A DNA stretch of 64,000 nucleotides from Paraspadella gotoi. Lineage: Eukaryota; Chaetognatha. Position 1 is the first letter of the stretch; the number at the start of each line of letters is the position of its first letter. The position numbers and the translations under genes were made by a program. Shown here one piece after another: positions 60,511 through 64,000 of this stretch. The DNA lies in the NCBI GenBank assembly GCA_051294375.1, contig CM119266.1, positions 21,217,987 through 21,281,986 on the forward strand. The letters are read 5' to 3'. The notes beneath the pieces are model-generated. The model made no database searches. It worked only from the letters and a program-made list of their open reading frames with translations, and had not been told where the DNA came from.

Positions 60511-62228
60511 CTGGTCGATGCCTGAATTACTCATTTCAAAAACCTCAAAACAGGAACTCACAAAAAAAAACAACTTATTTTTAATTTTTCTCTTTCGTAG
60601 TCATTTTTTCGTTTTTCTTCTTTTTTCACTTCATTTCTTTATCTTTCCCTTCATTCTTTCCCTTTCATTTCCTCGCACGAATTGGTGTCGCATTAACCCT
60701 TTTCCGCATTTAGCGGCCGGAGCCTCCACTTGCGTTTGGTTATTACATCTTTAAAAAAGTTTATCTTATTACTATTAGTTATAATAATTCGTGAACAATT
60801 TTTTGACGATTCGATCGCGTAGCTGAGCTTTAGTTCTTTATTTTCATTCTGTATTTTACCCCTCTCTCTTCAACACACTTTACAATCTCATCCCGATACT
60901 AAATCCCATTTCACTCTCGACCACATTCCCCCCTTATTTCAAGCCACGCCCTTCTCAGTTACCCACCTCCCTCGCCTCTCCTTCCCCCCCATAAACCACC
61001 CCGCCTTCCAAGCACCTCCCTTCCAACGTCCGCGATTTAAACACGCTTGACAGGACGTCTTACAAATTGCTTCAAAATGACTTAGCATTTTTCCCGTTGT
61101 CGCGAAAAGGGTTAGTTTTTCATTCCGAATCTCGAAAACAAATGAAAAAAAAAAGAGAGAGGGGGGGAGAGAATAAGAAATCGAATCTAATATTAACGAA
61201 AACTTTTAAAATGTTTCAATTAATTTAATAGTCGAAAAAAAAATATATTTTAACTTTTAAATTTTTTTATGAATTCTTTAACCATTTTTTTGTCCTGCAT
61301 TAAATGTAAAATATAAAATCAATACATTCATTCATTAAACAAATCTAAATAGACCATTGTGCATTATCTTTTCATTTTCGTTGCTTTTGGAAATAGTAAA
61401 AATAAAGAACATTTTTCTTTACAAATCTAATTAAATAAGAATAACTTTTTCCTGGACATTTTTCTCCTCCGTTCGGCGTCAAATTCGTCCCTCGTCTCCA
61501 GCGACGGCCGAGAATGAGACGTCGTGACGTTGTGACGCGTCCCGAAAGAAAAAAAATGACGTCGGAAAGGACATTTTCTCTTTGGAAGAAAAATGACGTG
61601 GAGAGAAGAGCAAAGTTCAGGAAAACAAAAACAAAAAAAAAGAAAAACGGAAGATGATAACCGCTAGGAGAGTTGTTCGGCGCTAGTGGCGTGGCCGCCG
61701 AGCCCATCGCCAACGCCCCTCTCGACGGCCGCCCGCCCGACGCCACCTCTCTCCGCTGTCGTCCTTCAACGCGTCACCGATTCTCACGAGCAAAGACCAT
61801 TTGCCCGAGACGAAACGTTAAACCCTTTCCTTACCTTAAACCTTCACCTCACTTTACCGAGTAAACCGACCAAAACCTACATCTCACTTCATGTCCGGTC
61901 AATTCCAAAGTTTTTTATTTCAATTTTTAATTTTTATTTACCAAACATTTCAATTCCCTCGAAATCGTATCTAATCTCCATTCCAATCCAAAATCAACTT
62001 CTTCCTAGATAAACCCATTCCCTCTCTCACTTTCCTACGCACCCTTACCTCTCACTCCCCATTGCCACTCTCATTCCCACACTCCCCTCCCGCCCCCCTC
62101 AAACCCCTCAACCTAAGACGCCCGCAGCGTGGAACCTGTCACCGCAGCGAAAACATTACCGTCCGAGATTAAAATGAAAAAACGTCCAAAGAGGAAAAAA
62201 AGTTCAAAAAGGTGTGTTGTGAAGATTT

Positions 62229-62230
<2 letters not shown>
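60511..62230. other. T-rich, AT-rich and pyrimidine-rich spacers; CRE-like motifs at 61500-61610
   Basis: No supportable gene. GACGTCGTGACGTTGTGACG and AAATGACGTCGG (61518-61565) carry TGACGTC/TGACG motifs. A GC-rich patch at 61670-61770 is open in several frames but has no clear start. Confidence 0.4.
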
Positions 62231-62263
<33 letters not shown>

Positions 62264-62267
62264 TCTC

Positions 62268-62319
<52 letters not shown>

Positions 62320-62324
62320 TCTCG

Positions 62325-62352
<28 letters not shown>
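62231..62352. repeat. CT microsatellite
   Basis: Compound (CT)n of about 120 bp. Confidence 0.95.
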
Positions 62353-62356
<4 letters not shown>

Positions 62357-63327
62357 AGTACAAGCCTAAAGCTCGCACTTTTGTTTCTCAAATTCAAATT
62401 CAAAAATCTCTCTCTCTCTCTCTCCCCCCTAACCCATCCCTCCCTCGCTCCCTCCCGCCTTTCATTTCCGGCCCAAAATTGAAGTCAGAAATAAATGATT
62501 TGTCAGTTTATTCAATCCAAGCTGCATCATTCGCTCGATGAGCGACCAAATGGATCTTCATCGTCGTCGCTATCATCATCGTTGTCAACCTTCCCCCTCC
62601 TCTTCCTCCTCGTACTCCTCCTCCTTCTCCTCCTCCTCATCTGGCGCTGGTAGGCGCGGCCTTGGGGGCGGGGATAGCAAATAGTTCGCCGTAATGAAGA
62701 AACTTCGCCCAAAACAAAATGGAAAAAAAAAGGATTTTTTCAGAGGTTTTTTTTTTCCTTTTTTTTTAAATTGAATAAATCGTTTTTCAAAGAAAACACA
62801 ACTAGTTTATAAATATGACAAAATTTAGCTTCGCTCAATTGAAAAAACAAGTAAACTAACTATCACTAAACTCTCGACTGATTAACTTCACCGACAATTT
62901 GACATATCAAAGTTTTTTCATCAACTAAAAAAAAAACTTTTTTTTTTGCTCGACTCGAACGCGGAATTGAGCGAGGGAGAAAATGAAAGGTTCGGGCCCG
63001 TAAAGGATTCGAATAAACTCAAAATTGTTTTTTTATTCAGTTTTGAAACGTTTTCTTTCTTTTTTTCTCTTTCCTTTTTTTTTGTCTTACGGTTTTTGGG
63101 TGTCACTCGTCCTCGGGATTCGATTCATGTTTTTTTTTTCTTTCAATCTTCTCTGTCTTTTTGTTTGCGGCGTCGGCGGCAGCGGCGGCGCTGGCTGACG
63201 GCGGCAGCGGCAGCGGGCGACGGCGCCTTAATGACTTTTATTCAAATCCTTCTTCTTCGTCTTCATTTTCATCGGTGGAAAGAGAAAAATCGCTACAAAA
63301 AAAAGGGGGGGGAGATTTTGACGAAGA

Positions 63328-63366
<39 letters not shown>

Positions 63367-64000
63367 GGTGAAGGCTCCCAAAATTTTCGCCAAGAAAGAC
63401 TTAAATTAGGATATGAGGGCATAAGTGAAGAGAGAAAGCGTCATGACAAATTTCTAATAACTATGTAGACGGGAAATCCATATTAAAAATATTAAGAAAT
63501 TCTGATAATGATATAAATTTCAGGGTCTTCGACCTCAAAATAGTTTTCTTTTCTCCAAAGTTGCGAGTCTCATTGCGTGAGTTATTTTTTTCCGTCTGGC
63601 AGCTGCTTTTACTCACCTCTCTAGGGAAAGTCCCCATTTCCTTTGTTCCTGATGGAGAATTCTATAGCACTTTCCTACTTGTCTTTCATCCTCGCTATTT
63701 TTTTTCATTTTTTTTCATTACATCAGTTTATTTAATATATTTTATTGAATAATTTTTCAATGATTTCAATTTACCGTCCTTCATGTTTTCAAATATTTAT
63801 CTATAGTTGTCGTTTATTTTCTCTAAAATCAATATTGAGATTTCTCTCCTTTTATTTTCATTTTCTTTTCATTTTTTTCACTTTCTTCTCTTTCGTCCTT
63901 TTCTTTTTATTTCAATCTTCTCTTCTCCTTTTTTTCCCTGTTCTCTATTCTATATTTTTTGTCTCTTTTTTATTTATCCACGTCGCCTGTGGTTCCCAAA
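62353..64000. other. Spacer to window end; GCG and GAC trinucleotide tracts
   Basis: CTCCTCCTC-type repeat at 62590-62640, GGC/GCG-rich sequence at 63167-63220, and (GAC)n at 63328-63364. The frames at 62946-63409 are Arg, Ala or Thr repeat translations without an ATG start. No gene called. The end is T/C-rich. Confidence 0.45.

Overview
This window looks like nuclear DNA of a multicellular, animal-like eukaryote. Genes are split by short GT-AG introns, there are no bacterial operons or ribosome-binding sites, and much of the sequence is simple repeats: (GA/CT)n tracts of 50-130 bp every 1-3 kb, plus (GAC/GTC)n, (GCC)n, (TATC)n, (AAAG)n and (ATTC)n. Thirteen runs of N interrupt it, many beside CT/GA tracts, and five are exactly 25 N. 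Homopolymer-length differences between duplicated blocks suggest an error-prone long-read assembly. I cannot name the phylum; an invertebrate is my guess.

Only two genes are recognised from motifs. The first, at 6810-8254 on the minus strand, is a complete four-exon Rap/Ras small GTPase of 185 residues, with all G boxes and a C-terminal CAAX box. It has mixed Rap and Ras specificity residues and a P-loop substitution. The second, at 28150-29095 on the minus strand, is three phase-compatible exons of a LicD/fukutin-type transferase. Its 3' end would lie towards an 890-N gap, and its first intron is a minisatellite. Every other coding call is a low-confidence candidate exon based on an open frame plus splice-like boundaries. 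Most long open frames in the window are Ser-Leu or Arg-Glu translations of GA/CT repeats and are not listed.

Layout: 1-6 kb is repeat-rich, with one candidate terminal exon (4812-4987). 6.8-8.3 kb is the Rap-like gene. 8.3-12.1 kb is mostly repeats. 12.1-14.5 kb is an AT-rich island bounded by imperfect inverted repeats, probably a decayed DNA transposon. 14.7 kb is a CACGTG cluster. 15-26 kb is microsatellite-dense with scattered candidate exons. 27.8-34.8 kb has few CT/GA repeats and holds the LicD-like gene plus transposon-like or exon-like fragments. 37.5-41.3 kb is a 1.9-kb near-identical tandem duplication. 42.85-43.76 kb is a long inverted repeat. 45.7-47.9 kb is a second tandem duplication of about 1.12 kb. 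48.8-64 kb is repeat-rich with promoter-like motif clusters and a few candidate exons.

The most unusual items are the hybrid Rap/Ras GTPase, the 2.4-kb inverted-repeat-bounded island, a dispersed repeat family ending in a palindrome (ATTGGT-TGT-ACCAAT), the 220-bp-arm inverted repeat at 43 kb, and the recurrence of CT microsatellites directly before 3'-splice-site-like sequences.
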